This document shows, piece by piece, positions 40,251-50,673 of a DNA stretch of 61,208 nucleotides (positions are counted from its first letter, which is position 1; each line of letters begins with the position of its first letter). Origin of the DNA: Egibacteraceae bacterium. GTDB taxonomy: Bacteria; Actinomycetota; Nitriliruptoria; Euzebyales; Egibacteraceae. The notes below the pieces were generated by a model. That model made no database searches. It was not told the origin of the DNA and was given only the letters and a program-made list of their open reading frames with translations. The position numbers and the translations under genes were made by a program. The stretch is taken from contig JAUJMS010000001.1 of assembly GCA_030446745.1 (NCBI GenBank), positions 56,224-117,431 of the forward strand, in the 5' to 3' direction.

Positions 40251-42002
40251 GTGACCTTCGACGTGTGGGCGCCCCACGCGCACGCCGTCGAGTTGCTGCT
40301 CGCCGACAGGGCGGTGCCACTCGATGCGGCACCGCACGGGTGGCACCGGGTCCGCACCGAGGCCGGTCACGGCGACGACTACGCGTTCGGGCTGGACGGC
40401 GGCGAGCCGCGACCCGACCCGGCCGCACGCTGGCTGCCCGACGGCGTGCACGGCCGGGCGCGGGTGTTCGACCCAGCCACGCTGACGTGGTCGCCGTCGG
40501 AGCGGACCTGGCGGGCGCCGCCGCTGAGCGCCGGCGTGGTCTACGAGCTGCACGCCGGCACCTTCACCCCCGCAGGAACCTTCGCGGCGGCGGCCGAGCG
40601 TCTTCCTGCCCTTGCGGAGCTGGGCGTCACCCACGTCGAGGTGATGCCGGTCAACGGCTTCAACGGGACGGCCGGGTGGGGCTACGACGGCGTCGCCTGG
40701 TACGCGGTCCACGAGCCGTACGGCGGGCCGGCCGCGTTCGGGCGCTTCGTCGACGCCTGCCACGCCGCCGGCCTCGCGGTGATCCTCGACGTCGTCTACA
40801 ACCACCTCGGGCCGAGCGGGAACTACCTGCCGGAGTTCGGGCCCTACCTGACCGACCGCTACCGCACCCCGTGGGGTGAAGGCCTCAACCTCGACGGGCC
40901 GGACAGCGACCCGGTGCGGTCGTTCGTGGTCGGCAACGCCGTGCACTGGCTGGAGACCTTCCACGTCGACGGTCTTCGTCTTGACGCGGTCCACGGGCTG
41001 ATCGACACGTCGGCGCTGCCGATCCTGTCGCAGCTGTCCGACACCGTCGCGGCACTCGGCGCGCGCCTCGGCCGGCCGCTGCAGCTGATCGCCGAGTCCG
41101 ACCGCTGCGACCCGCTGACCGTGCGTCCGCGTGCGACGGGGGGCACCGGGCTCGACGCGCAGTGGGCCGACGACCTGCACCACGCGATCCACACCGCGGT
41201 CACCGGCGAGCACGACGGCTATTACGTCGATTACGCCGGGCTGCCCGACGTCGCCGCCGCGTACCGCCACGGCTTCCTCTACGACGGGCGCTACTCGGTG
41301 TACCGCCGGCGCACCGTCGGGGCGCCGCTCGGCGACGTCTCGGCCCACCGGCTGGTGACCTGCATCCAGAACCACGACCAGGTCGGCAACCGCGCCGCCG
41401 GCGAGCGGTTGGTGAGCCTCGTCGGTGAGGAACTCGCGCGGGTCGCCGCAGTGCTGCTGTGCGCTGCGCCGAGCGTCCCAATGCTGTTCATGGGCGAGGA
41501 GCACGGCGAGACCGCGCCGTTCCAGTTCTTCACCAGCCATTCGGAGCCCGACCTCGCCGAGGCGGTCCGCCGGGGCCGGCGCGAGGAGTTCGCCGCTTTT
41601 GCCTCGTTCGGCGAGGCCGCCGACGTGCCCGACCCGCAGGATCCCGCCACGCTCGAGCGCAGCCGCATCGACTGGTCACGCGCCGACACCGACGCCGGGC
41701 GATCGTGGCGGGAGCTGTGGCGGCGCCTGCTGGCGCTGCGCCGCAGCGAGCCGGCGCTCGGCAACGGGCGGCGCGACCTCGTCGAGGTCCTGACGGTCGA
41801 CCGGGAGGTCCTCGCGCTCGTCCGCCGCGACGACGGTGGCTCGGCGGTGCTCGTCGTCGCGAACCTCAGCGGCGAGGAGCAGGTGCTCGCGCTGCCGGAC
41901 GGACGCTGGCGCCGCCTGCTCGACACCGGCGCGGCGCGGCCCCAAGGCGATCGCGAGCTCGTCGTGACGCCCCGGTCGGCGTCGCTGTGGGCGCCCGAGT
42001 GA
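40251..42002 (+). CDS. treZ: Malto-oligosyltrehalose trehalohydrolase
   Basis: A 583-residue GH13_10 enzyme. It opens with a CBM48-like sandwich (VTFDVWAPHAHAVELLL). The barrel has TFTPAGTFAAAAERLPALAELGVTHVEVMPV, the nucleophile D245 ([13 protein letters not shown]), acid/base E282 (LIAESDRCDP) and QNHDQVGNRA. It releases trehalose from the malto-oligosyltrehalose made by TreY. The GTG at 40251 is the only reasonable start near the first strand. A weak promoter (TTGCCG at 40109, 18 nt, TGTAAC at 40133) lies in the upstream gap. TreY, its partner, is nearby on the other strand but frameshifted, so its substrate supply is in doubt. Confidence 0.92.
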   Translation: MTFDVWAPHAHAVELLLADRAVPLDAAPHGWHRVRTEAGHGDDYAFGLDGGEPRPDPAARWLPDGVHGRARVFDPATLTWSPSERTWRAPPLSAGVVYELHAGTFTPAGTFAAAAERLPALAELGVTHVEVMPVNGFNGTAGWGYDGVAWYAVHEPYGGPAAFGRFVDACHAAGLAVILDVVYNHLGPSGNYLPEFGPYLTDRYRTPWGEGLNLDGPDSDPVRSFVVGNAVHWLETFHVDGLRLDAVHGLIDTSALPILSQLSDTVAALGARLGRPLQLIAESDRCDPLTVRPRATGGTGLDAQWADDLHHAIHTAVTGEHDGYYVDYAGLPDVAAAYRHGFLYDGRYSVYRRRTVGAPLGDVSAHRLVTCIQNHDQVGNRAAGERLVSLVGEELARVAAVLLCAAPSVPMLFMGEEHGETAPFQFFTSHSEPDLAEAVRRGRREEFAAFASFGEAADVPDPQDPATLERSRIDWSRADTDAGRSWRELWRRLLALRRSEPALGNGRRDLVEVLTVDREVLALVRRDDGGSAVLVVANLSGEEQVLALPDGRWRRLLDTGAARPQGDRELVVTPRSASLWAPE

Positions 42003-42040
42003 CCGCCGGCGTGACGGGGGACTGACGGGACGGCCGCGCC

Positions 42041-43195
42041 GTGGTCCGCGCCCTGCTGCTGAGCTACGAGTACGCCCCGCGCGTCTACGGGGGCCTCGGC
42101 CGGGCCGTCTCGCAGCTGGCGCCGGCGCTGGGTCCCCACGGCGCCGCGGTCACCGTCGCAGCGCTGCACGCGCCGGGCGCCCCGTCGTGCGAGATCCGCG
42201 ACGGCGTCGCCGTGCGGCGGGTCGAGGGGGTGCCGGCGGTCGGCGAGATCGGCGACTGGCGGGCGGCGATCGACGCGTTCGACACCGCCCTTCCTGAGGC
42301 CGCCGCGCACGCCGCCGCGCACGCCGACGTCATCCACGCCCATGATTGGTTCGTCGCCGGTACGGCTCTGGGGCTGCGCGCGGCGACCGGTCTGCCGCTC
42401 GTCGTCACGGTGCACGCCACCGAGCGGGGGCGCCACCAGGGCTGGCTGCCGTCCGCCGGCAGTCACGCCGTCGACGCGGTCGAGCAACGCCTGGCCACCG
42501 CGGCCGACGTCGTCGTCGTGTGCAGCCACTGGATGCGCCGACGGGTGTTGGAGCAGTGGGGGGTGGACGCCGGACGCGTCGAGGTGGTGCCGCACGGGGC
42601 GCCGGCCGCCGCGGTGCGTCCGGCGGCGGGGGCGCGACGCGGCGTGCTGTTCGCTGGGCGCCTGGAGCACGAGAAGGGTGGCCAGGTGCTGCTGCACGCC
42701 CTCGCACGCCTCGCCGCCCAGGGCCTGTCTGTGCCGGTCACGATCGCCGGCGACGGCTCCCAGCGCGCGGCGTGGGGAGCGCTCGCGGAGCGGCTGGGCG
42801 TCGACCCGGCGGTGTCGTTCGTCGGCCGGCTGCCGGTCGAGGCGCTGGATGAGGCGTACGCCGCCGCGGCGGTCGTCGTCGTCCCGTCGCTGTACGAGCC
42901 GTTCGGTCTGGTCGCCGTCGAGGCGATGGCCGCCGGCGCCCCGGTCGTCGCGTCGGACACGGGCGGCCTCGCCGAGGTCGTCCGCGACGGCGGGCTGCTC
43001 GTCGCGCCCGACGACGACGTGGCGCTCGCCGCCGCGCTCCACGCCGTCCTCACCGAGCCGGACACCGCCGCGCGGCTGGCGGCGTCGGCGCGCCGGCGCA
43101 GCGCGGCGCTCCCGAGCTGGGACACCGTCGCGGGGGCGCACCTCGCGGTCTACCGCCGCGCGATCCGGGAAAGACGCGAAGGATGGGATGGGTGA
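42041..43195 (+). CDS. Family 4 glycosyltransferase, GlgM/GlgA-like
   Basis: A 384-residue GT-B enzyme. It begins ALLLSYEYAPRVYGGLGRAVSQLA, which matches the YPPxVYGG start of actinobacterial GlgM and of GT4 glycogen synthases. DVIHAHDW and VTVHATERGRHQG follow. The donor half contains VPHG, FAGRLEHEKGGQVLLHAL and the E-x7-E motif in YEPFGLVAVEAM. GlgM makes maltose-1-phosphate from ADP-glucose and glucose-1-phosphate; GlgA-type GT4 enzymes elongate glucan. The location among GlgE-pathway genes favours GlgM, but another acceptor is possible and no glgC is in view. The GTG at 42041 follows treZ by 38 bp; the stop overlaps the next gene by 13 bp. Confidence 0.75.
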   Translation: MVRALLLSYEYAPRVYGGLGRAVSQLAPALGPHGAAVTVAALHAPGAPSCEIRDGVAVRRVEGVPAVGEIGDWRAAIDAFDTALPEAAAHAAAHADVIHAHDWFVAGTALGLRAATGLPLVVTVHATERGRHQGWLPSAGSHAVDAVEQRLATAADVVVVCSHWMRRRVLEQWGVDAGRVEVVPHGAPAAAVRPAAGARRGVLFAGRLEHEKGGQVLLHALARLAAQGLSVPVTIAGDGSQRAAWGALAERLGVDPAVSFVGRLPVEALDEAYAAAAVVVVPSLYEPFGLVAVEAMAAGAPVVASDTGGLAEVVRDGGLLVAPDDDVALAAALHAVLTEPDTAARLAASARRRSAALPSWDTVAGAHLAVYRRAIRERREGWDG

Positions 43196-44106
43196 CCGAC
43201 GCGGTCGGCCGCGGTGGCGGCGTGGCGCTCGCGTTGGTGATGCTCGCCGAGAACGTCTTCCCCCCGATCCCGTCGGAGGCGGTCCTGCCGTTCGCCGGCT
43301 TTCTCGTCGAGCAGGGGGAGCTGACGTTCGCCGTCGCGCTGTCCGCGGCAACGCTCGGCTCGACCGTGGGCGCCGTGGTCCTCTACACCGCCGGACGTTG
43401 GGGCGGGCGCGCACTGCTGTTGCGTCACGGGCACCTGTTCCGCCTGTCGCGCCGCGACCTCGACCGGGCCGACGACTGGTTCGACCGCCACGGCCCCAAG
43501 GTCGTGTTCGTCGCGCGCATGGTCCCGTTGTTCCGCAGCGTCGTCTCGGTGCCGGCGGGAACCAGCGAGATGCCCCTGGGACGCTTCGTCGTGCTGACGG
43601 CCGCCGGCTCGGCGCTGTGGAACGCCGTGCTGCTCGGCCTCGGCGTCGCGTTCGGCGAACGCTATGCCGCCGTCGGCGACGCGGTGGGGCGGGGTTCGAC
43701 CGTGCTCGTCGTCGTCCTCGGCGTCGGGCTGCTCGCCGCCGCCGGCTGGTGGTACCGGTCGCGCGGCCCCCGGCACGACGCACTAGCGGCGTCGCCGGCC
43801 CGGATCTCAGCGCAGCCGCTGGAGCACGGGACCCATGACCGGGTCGGCGGCGAGCGCGCGCAACGTGCCGGCCGGCAGCGCGGCGAGGTGCTCGTCGAGG
43901 GCCGCGACGTCGGCCGGCGCGACGGCCGCGGCCCGTGCAGCCCACAGCGCCCCCGCCACCGAGCGGGCGGCGCGCGACTGCGCCTCGCGCCCTTGGCCCT
44001 CGAGCTGGCGGCGAGTGAGCCAGCGCCGGCGCTCGACGGACTCGGGGACGGGGCTCACGGCGTACCGGCGCGCGACCGTGCGCCGCACCGCCGCCGGCGC
44101 CATTGA
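43183..44106 (+). CDS. DedA family membrane protein with read-through C-terminus
   Basis: The first 200 residues are a DedA/SNARE-associated protein: ENVFPPIPSEAVLPFAGFLVEQG, the GAVVLYTAGRWGGRALL helix, RHGPKVVFVARMVPLFRSVVSVPAG (the conserved RxxPxxR-type loop) and a last helix VLVVVLGVGLLAAAGWWY. DedA proteins are proposed flippases for C55-P or phospholipids. After about residue 205 the frame stays open for another 100 residues of low-quality sequence antisense to the neighbouring hypothetical gene; this part may not be functional. It starts with an ATG inside the GT4 gene. Confidence 0.75.
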   Translation: MGWVTDAVGRGGGVALALVMLAENVFPPIPSEAVLPFAGFLVEQGELTFAVALSAATLGSTVGAVVLYTAGRWGGRALLLRHGHLFRLSRRDLDRADDWFDRHGPKVVFVARMVPLFRSVVSVPAGTSEMPLGRFVVLTAAGSALWNAVLLGLGVAFGERYAAVGDAVGRGSTVLVVVLGVGLLAAAGWWYRSRGPRHDALAASPARISAQPLEHGTHDRVGGERAQRAGRQRGEVLVEGRDVGRRDGRGPCSPQRPRHRAGGARLRLAPLALELAASEPAPALDGLGDGAHGVPARDRAPHRRRRH

Positions 44107-44517
44107 GCGGTCGTCCGGCGGCGTCACGAGCACTGCGGCGTCGCGCGCCAGCGCGGCGAGGGCCTCGGCGCGGTCGACGAGGGCGTCGTGGTCGGCCGCG
44201 GCCACGCAGCGTCTGATCGGTCCCTGCGGTCCGGCGGTCGCGCGCGCCGTCCGCAGCGCCGCGGCCATCGTCGTGGCTGCCGTGGCGGCGAGCTCGGCGC
44301 TGGCGGCGGGATCCGCGAACACGTCGGGGCGGCCCGCCATCGCGTCGGCGAAGGCGGCCTCCGCCGCGTACAGCCGCAGCGCGGCGCGGGTGTCGGCCGC
44401 GGCGCCCCCACCATCGGGTGGCGCGGCGAGGCGGCCGACCGCCAGCACGCCGAGGCAGGCGGCCACAACCACGCCCCACCGCCCCGCCCGCCGCGTCGAC
44501 GCGCGCTCCTCGGTCAC
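43807..44517 (-). CDS. Hypothetical membrane-anchored, probably extracytoplasmic protein
   Basis: A predicted 236-residue protein. A basic N-terminus (EERASTRRAGR) and one hydrophobic helix (WGVVVAACLGVLAVGRLAA) form a signal anchor. The remainder is Ala-rich and helical (AALRLYAAEAAFADAMAG; LAATAATTMAAALRTARA) with many Arg and Asp residues. No domain is recognised. A TAGGGT box lies 6 nt before the GTG, indicating a leaderless start, and a large nested inverted repeat lies 25 bp upstream of the start. The convergent DedA frame overlaps it by 300 bp; codon character favours this strand for most of that stretch but not decisively. Confidence 0.6.
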   Translation of the reverse strand: MTEERASTRRAGRWGVVVAACLGVLAVGRLAAPPDGGGAAADTRAALRLYAAEAAFADAMAGRPDVFADPAASAELAATAATTMAAALRTARATAGPQGPIRRCVAAADHDALVDRAEALAALARDAAVLVTPPDDRSMAPAAVRRTVARRYAVSPVPESVERRRWLTRRQLEGQGREAQSRAARSVAGALWAARAAAVAPADVAALDEHLAALPAGTLRALAADPVMGPVLQRLR

Positions 44518-44523
44518 CGGCCG

Positions 44524-44529
44524 ACCCTA
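44524..44529 (-). promoter_or_regulatory. -10 box of a leaderless promoter for the hypothetical membrane-anchored protein
   Basis: TAGGGT on the minus strand matches TANNNT and is separated from the GTG at 44517 by CGGCCG. A CTGACA sequence 19 nt upstream may serve as the -35 element; it comes from one arm of the nested repeat at 44542-44593. Confidence 0.45.
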
Positions 44530-44541
44530 CCGCCCTCCCTC

Positions 44542-44593
44542 CCGGGCTTGTCAGCGACGTTGCGCAAAGCGCAACACGGGTGACAAGGCCCGG
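44542..44593. repeat. Nested inverted repeat between treY and the hypothetical gene
   Basis: The outer arms CCGGGCTTGTCA (44542-44553) and TGACAAGGCCCGG (44581-44593) pair with a single bulged G. Inside is a perfect hairpin, GTTGCGC-AAA-GCGCAAC (44559-44575). The whole 52-nt element begins 10 nt after the treY stop on the minus strand and ends 25 bp before the next start. It could end the treY transcript, act as an operator for the next gene, or be a small repetitive palindromic element. Confidence 0.55.
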
Positions 44594-44602
44594 TGGTGGG
44601 GG

Positions 44603-45319
44603 TCAGGTGGTGGGGCGGACCAGCAGGGCGACCGGGAGGGTGGCGAGCAGGTCGGCGAGGCGTCCGCCGGTCACGGAGCGGCCGGTGAGCCGGTCGGTCC
44701 ACGCGCCGGCGTCCAGCGCCACGGCGGTGTCGTCCCAGCGTTCGCCCAGCGGGGCGGCGAGGTCGGCGCCCATGACGGCGCCGGGCAGCCGCGGCGCGAC
44801 GGCGACGAGGCCAGCCGTCCCGTCCGGGGCGGTGCGGGTGTACGCGACGACGTGGTCGGCGAAGCGCCCCGTGACCGCCAGCGGCCGGTAGCCGGACGCG
44901 TCGCCGACGCAGGCGGCGGCCTCGCGCCGAGCGGTCAACGCCTGGTGCAGCACCCACAGCTTCACGCGGCCGTCGTGGCGCTGCGCCCACAGCTCGGCGG
45001 CGTCACAGCCGGCCCGCAGGTCCGCCAGGGCCGCGGCGCGCCGACCGAAGTCGACCGGCCGGCGGTTGTCCGGGTCGACCAGGCTGTCGTCCCACAACTC
45101 GTTGCCCTGGTAGGTGTCGGGCACACCCGGGGCGGTGCAACGCAGCACGAGCTGCGCCAGGCCCGCCACCATCGCGATCTCGTTGGCCGCGGCGGCGAGG
45201 TCGCCGAGCTCCGCGGTGAACGCGTCGTCGTCCAGGGCGGTGTCGATCAGCCGCGCGACCGCGGCCTCGTACTCCGCGTCGGGGTCGTACCACGAGCTGC
45301 GCTCGCCGGCCTCGCGCAC
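44603..45319 (-). pseudogene. treY: treY 3' part, separated by a frameshift
   Basis: This frame encodes the last 238 residues of malto-oligosyltrehalose synthase. MREAGERSSWYDPDAEYEAAV directly continues the sequence expected after LRAYAE in the upstream part, followed by VLRCTAPGVPDTYQGNELWDDSLVDPDNRRPVDF, a C-terminal hallmark of TreY, and KLWVLHQAL. A GTG at 45319 could in principle restart translation, but this piece lacks the catalytic barrel. The two frames overlap from 45247 to 45319. See the 5' part for the lesion. Confidence 0.85.
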
Positions 45320-47155
45320 CGCCTCTCGGCGTAGGCGCGCAGCCGCTGCCCGAGATCAGGTCCGGCCTGTCCCGACGCCGCGAACGGCCACACCGCCACC
45401 ATCGTCTGGAACACCAGCGACGCGGTCTGGCGGTCGACCGGCCCGCGGGGGGCCACGCCGTCGCGCTGCGCCCAGCGCCGCAGCGTCTCGTCCCAGTGCT
45501 CCCCCAGCTGCGTCAGCGCGGCGATGCGCAGGCGCACGTCCTCGCCGCGCTTCGTGTCGTGCGTCGCGGTGGTGACCATGCCGGCCGGGTGGCGATGTGC
45601 CCGCTCGGCGTTGCGCGCATGGAACTCGTCGACGGTCAGCCCGAAGCGCGTCGGGTCCCCGCCGACCTCGTTGAGCGCGACCAGCCGCCGGTAGCGGTAG
45701 AAGACGGTGTCCTCCACCCCCTTCGCGGTCAGGGCGCCGGACAGCTGCTGGAAGCGGGTGATGAGGTCGAGCGCGGCGGCGTCGTTGCCGCGCCGGCCGG
45801 CGAGGACGTCGGCGAGAAAGTCGACGAGCAGCGCCGGCGCGGTGGTGTCGGTGGCGGCCACCGCGGCGCGCGCGGCGTCGATTCGCCGGACGTCCGCCTC
45901 AGCGGCCTCGCCGGTCTCGGGGTCGACGTAGGTGCGGTAGACGTCGAACGCGCTGACCAGCGCGCTGACCGCTTCGAGACAGGCGCGGTCGTCAACGTCG
46001 CGGACGTCGAGGTGAGCCTGGGACAGCGCCCACAGCCGGCGCGCAAGACGCGCGGCGTCGGCCGCGAGGTCCGCGGCGAGCGTCTCGCGTTTCGCGCGGC
46101 GCACCTGCTCGGCGTACGGCTCGGGACTCGCGCCCATCGCCGCGTCCAGCTCGTCGAAGCGACGCTGCGCCGCCGGGTCGACGAACAACCCCAGCACGTC
46201 GTTGCAGAACTCGTAGCCCGTCGTGCCGGCGGTGTCCCAGTCCCGCAGCAGCTCGCCGGGATGGGTGATCTTCTCCACGACCGTCCACACGCCGCCGCTG
46301 CGCTGCGCGAGGCGTTGCAGGTAGCGGCGAGGGTCGGCAAGCCCGTCCGGGTGGTCGACGCGCAGACCGTCCACGACGCCGTCGGCGACCAGGCGCAGGA
46401 TCGTGTCGGAGGTGGCGTCGAACACGTGCGGGTCCTCGACGCGGACCGCGGCGAGGTCGTCGATGTCGAAGAAGCGCCGGTAGTTGATGAGCCCGTCGCC
46501 GGCACGCCAGTGGACCAGCCGGTAGTGCTGCGCTTCGAGCAGCGCGTGCAGGCGCTGCCAGCTCTCCTCGACCCCTGGCGTACCTTCCAGCGCGGTGATC
46601 CCGCCGCTGCGGGCGAGTGCCTCCCGCGACTCCGGGGAGAGGGGAAAGCGGTGGTCGTGGTAGGCCAGGCGCGGCTCACCGTCCTCCTCGACGAGCGCCA
46701 GCTCGCCCCGGTGGAGGACGGCGCCGTACTGATCGCCGAGGACGGGCACGATCACCTTGCCGGCCGCGCCCGGCAGCGCCGGCGTCCAGTCGACGTCGAA
46801 CACGCGCCCGCCCTCGCCGCTGTGCCCCTCGGCGAGCAGCAGCCGCCACAGCGGCGTGTCCCAACCGGTGCCGAGGTGGTTGGGGACGATGTCGGCGAGG
46901 ATGCCGAGGCCGGCGGCGTGCGCCGCATCGGCGAGCGCGCGCAGGCCCGCCTCGCCGCCGAGCTGCTCAGACACCGTCGTCGGGTCGGCGACGTCGTAGC
47001 CGTGCGTCGAGCCGGGCCGTGCCGTCAGCAGCGGCGACAGGTACACGTGGCTGACGCCGAGCGCGGCGACGTAGCGGACGACATCGCGGGCCGCGGCGAA
47101 GTCGAACGTCGGGCCGAGCTGCAGGCGGTACGTCGAGCCGACCGGTCGCGCGGCG

Positions 47156-47163
<8 letters not shown>
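45247..47163 (-). pseudogene. treY: treY 5' part: malto-oligosyltrehalose synthase with frameshift near its 3' end
   Basis: The TreY barrel is complete: STYRLQLGPTFDFAAARDVVRYVAALGVSHVYLSP, the ADIVPNHLG segment, nucleophile D270 (GLRVDHPDGLADP), acid/base E297 (TVVEKITH) and the insertion with RFQQLSGALTAKGVEDT. TreY turns the reducing-end alpha-1,4 bond of a maltodextrin into an alpha,alpha-1,1 bond. After LRAYAE the frame degenerates (RRCARPASAARG) while the true continuation moves to another frame. GAGAGGCGGTG at about 45320-45328 would restore the frame if it were GAGAAGGCGGTG, i.e. one base is missing. Whether this is a real mutation or a sequencing error is unknown. The start overlaps the glgX stop by 8 bp. 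Confidence 0.88.
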
Positions 47164-49285
<2,122 letters not shown>

Positions 49286-49363
49286 TGCGGAGCTCCTCGC
49301 GTTCGACGGCCTGCGGCCGCGAGAGCCGCCAGAGGCCGTAGCCTGCCCCCGCCCGGCATCGAC

Positions 49364-49369
49364 TAACGT
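49364..49369 (+). promoter_or_regulatory. Putative -10 box for the MFS transporter gene
   Basis: TAACGT matches TANNNT and lies 8 nt before the ATG at 49378, in the divergent region with glgX. No Shine-Dalgarno is visible, so a leaderless or nearly leaderless transcript is likely. Confidence 0.4.
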
Positions 49370-49377
49370 CCGCGCCC

Positions 49378-50673
49378 ATGCCGACCGCCCCGCCCCCCGC
49401 CGCCACCACCGGGGCGGGACTGCATCGCTGGCTGCATCCCGCCGTGTTGGCCGCCGCCGCGCTGTCGGTCGCCTCGGGATTCGCCCAGTTCGGCGTGGTG
49501 GCGGGCCTCGGCGACGTCGCGCAGGCGTTCGGCGAAGGCGCTGGCGGCGGTGTCGCTGACCAGTTGGGGCTGTCCGCCACCACGCTCGGACTCGGCCTGG
49601 GTGTCATCCGCCTCGCCGCGCTCGGCGGGCTGCCGTTGTCGTCCTACGCCGATCGCCGTGGGCGCAAGACCGTGCTGCTCGCCTGCGCCGGCGCTGGGCT
49701 CGCGTTCACTGCCGTCGCGGCGCTGTCCCCGGCGTACTGGTGGTTCGTCGCGCTGTTCGCGCTCGGTCGTCCGCTGCTGTCCGCGACGAACGCGATCACC
49801 GGGGTCATCGCCGCCGAGGAGACGCGCAGCAACGACCGCGCAAAGGCGGTCGCGCTGATCACCGCGGCGTACGGCACGGGGGCCGGGGCGACGACGCTGG
49901 TCCGCGCCGCCTTCGGTGGGGCGCTCGGCTTTCGAGGGCTGTTCGCGCTGTCGCTCGTGCCGCTGGCCGCCTTGCCGCTGCTCGCGCGCGTCATCGAGGA
50001 ACCGCAGCGCTTCGCCCGTCTGCAAGCCACCGTCGCGAGGTCGCGGCTTGGTCTGGGCGCGGTCCGTCGCGACCTTCGACCGCGGCTTGCGACGGTGTGT
50101 GCGCTCGCGTTCGCGGCGTCGTTCGGAACGAGCCCGGTCAACGGCTTCGTGTTCGCCTACGCCGAGACGGTCCTCGGCCTGCGTCCGACCGACACGTTTT
50201 TCGTCGCCGCAGCCGCCGGCGTGCTCGGGTTGTTCGGGCTGCTCGCGGGGCGCTGGACGGCGGACCACTGGGGCCGGCGGTCGACCAGCGCCGTCATGCA
50301 CGTCGTCGTGGGACTCGCCGGCATGCTGACCTACACCGGCACGCCGCGCGCGGCGGTCGCCGGCTACCTGCTCGGCCTGGTCGCCGGCTCGGCGTACGCC
50401 CCGGCGGTCGGGGCGCTGTCAGCCGAGATCTTCCCCACCAGCGAGCGCGCGACGGCGGCCGGCTGGCTGACCGCGGCGAGCGCGTTGGGCGCCGTCAGCG
50501 GGCTGTTCTGCTTCGGCGCCGCCGCCGATCGCTTCGGCGGCTTCACCGCGGCGGCAACGCTGGTCAGCATCCCGGTCGTGGTCACCGCTGCGCTCTACCT
50601 GCGGTTGCCCGAGACCCGCGGGCTGGAGCTGGAGCAGTCCGCACCCGAACTGCTCGCCGGGCAACGTGGGTAG
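49378..50673 (+). CDS. Major facilitator superfamily transporter
   Basis: A 431-residue protein with about twelve hydrophobic segments and the loop 2-3 signature as YADRRGRKTVLL (about residue 92). The second half repeats it in degenerate form (GRWTADHWGRRSTS). The end of helix 10 and after carries AEIFPTSERATAAGWLTAASALG, typical of sugar/metabolite porters (PTSERA). Its stop overlaps the following gluconokinase-like gene by 8 bp, so it probably imports that kinase's substrate, perhaps gluconate or a related sugar acid. Direct substrate motifs are not evident. Confidence 0.8.
   Translation: MPTAPPPAATTGAGLHRWLHPAVLAAAALSVASGFAQFGVVAGLGDVAQAFGEGAGGGVADQLGLSATTLGLGLGVIRLAALGGLPLSSYADRRGRKTVLLACAGAGLAFTAVAALSPAYWWFVALFALGRPLLSATNAITGVIAAEETRSNDRAKAVALITAAYGTGAGATTLVRAAFGGALGFRGLFALSLVPLAALPLLARVIEEPQRFARLQATVARSRLGLGAVRRDLRPRLATVCALAFAASFGTSPVNGFVFAYAETVLGLRPTDTFFVAAAAGVLGLFGLLAGRWTADHWGRRSTSAVMHVVVGLAGMLTYTGTPRAAVAGYLLGLVAGSAYAPAVGALSAEIFPTSERATAAGWLTAASALGAVSGLFCFGAAADRFGGFTAAATLVSIPVVVTAALYLRLPETRGLELEQSAPELLAGQRG

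Noticed and set aside
45247..45319. Programmed frameshift in treY
   Set aside because: No slippery heptamer or downstream structure is seen; a single missing base explains the join simply.
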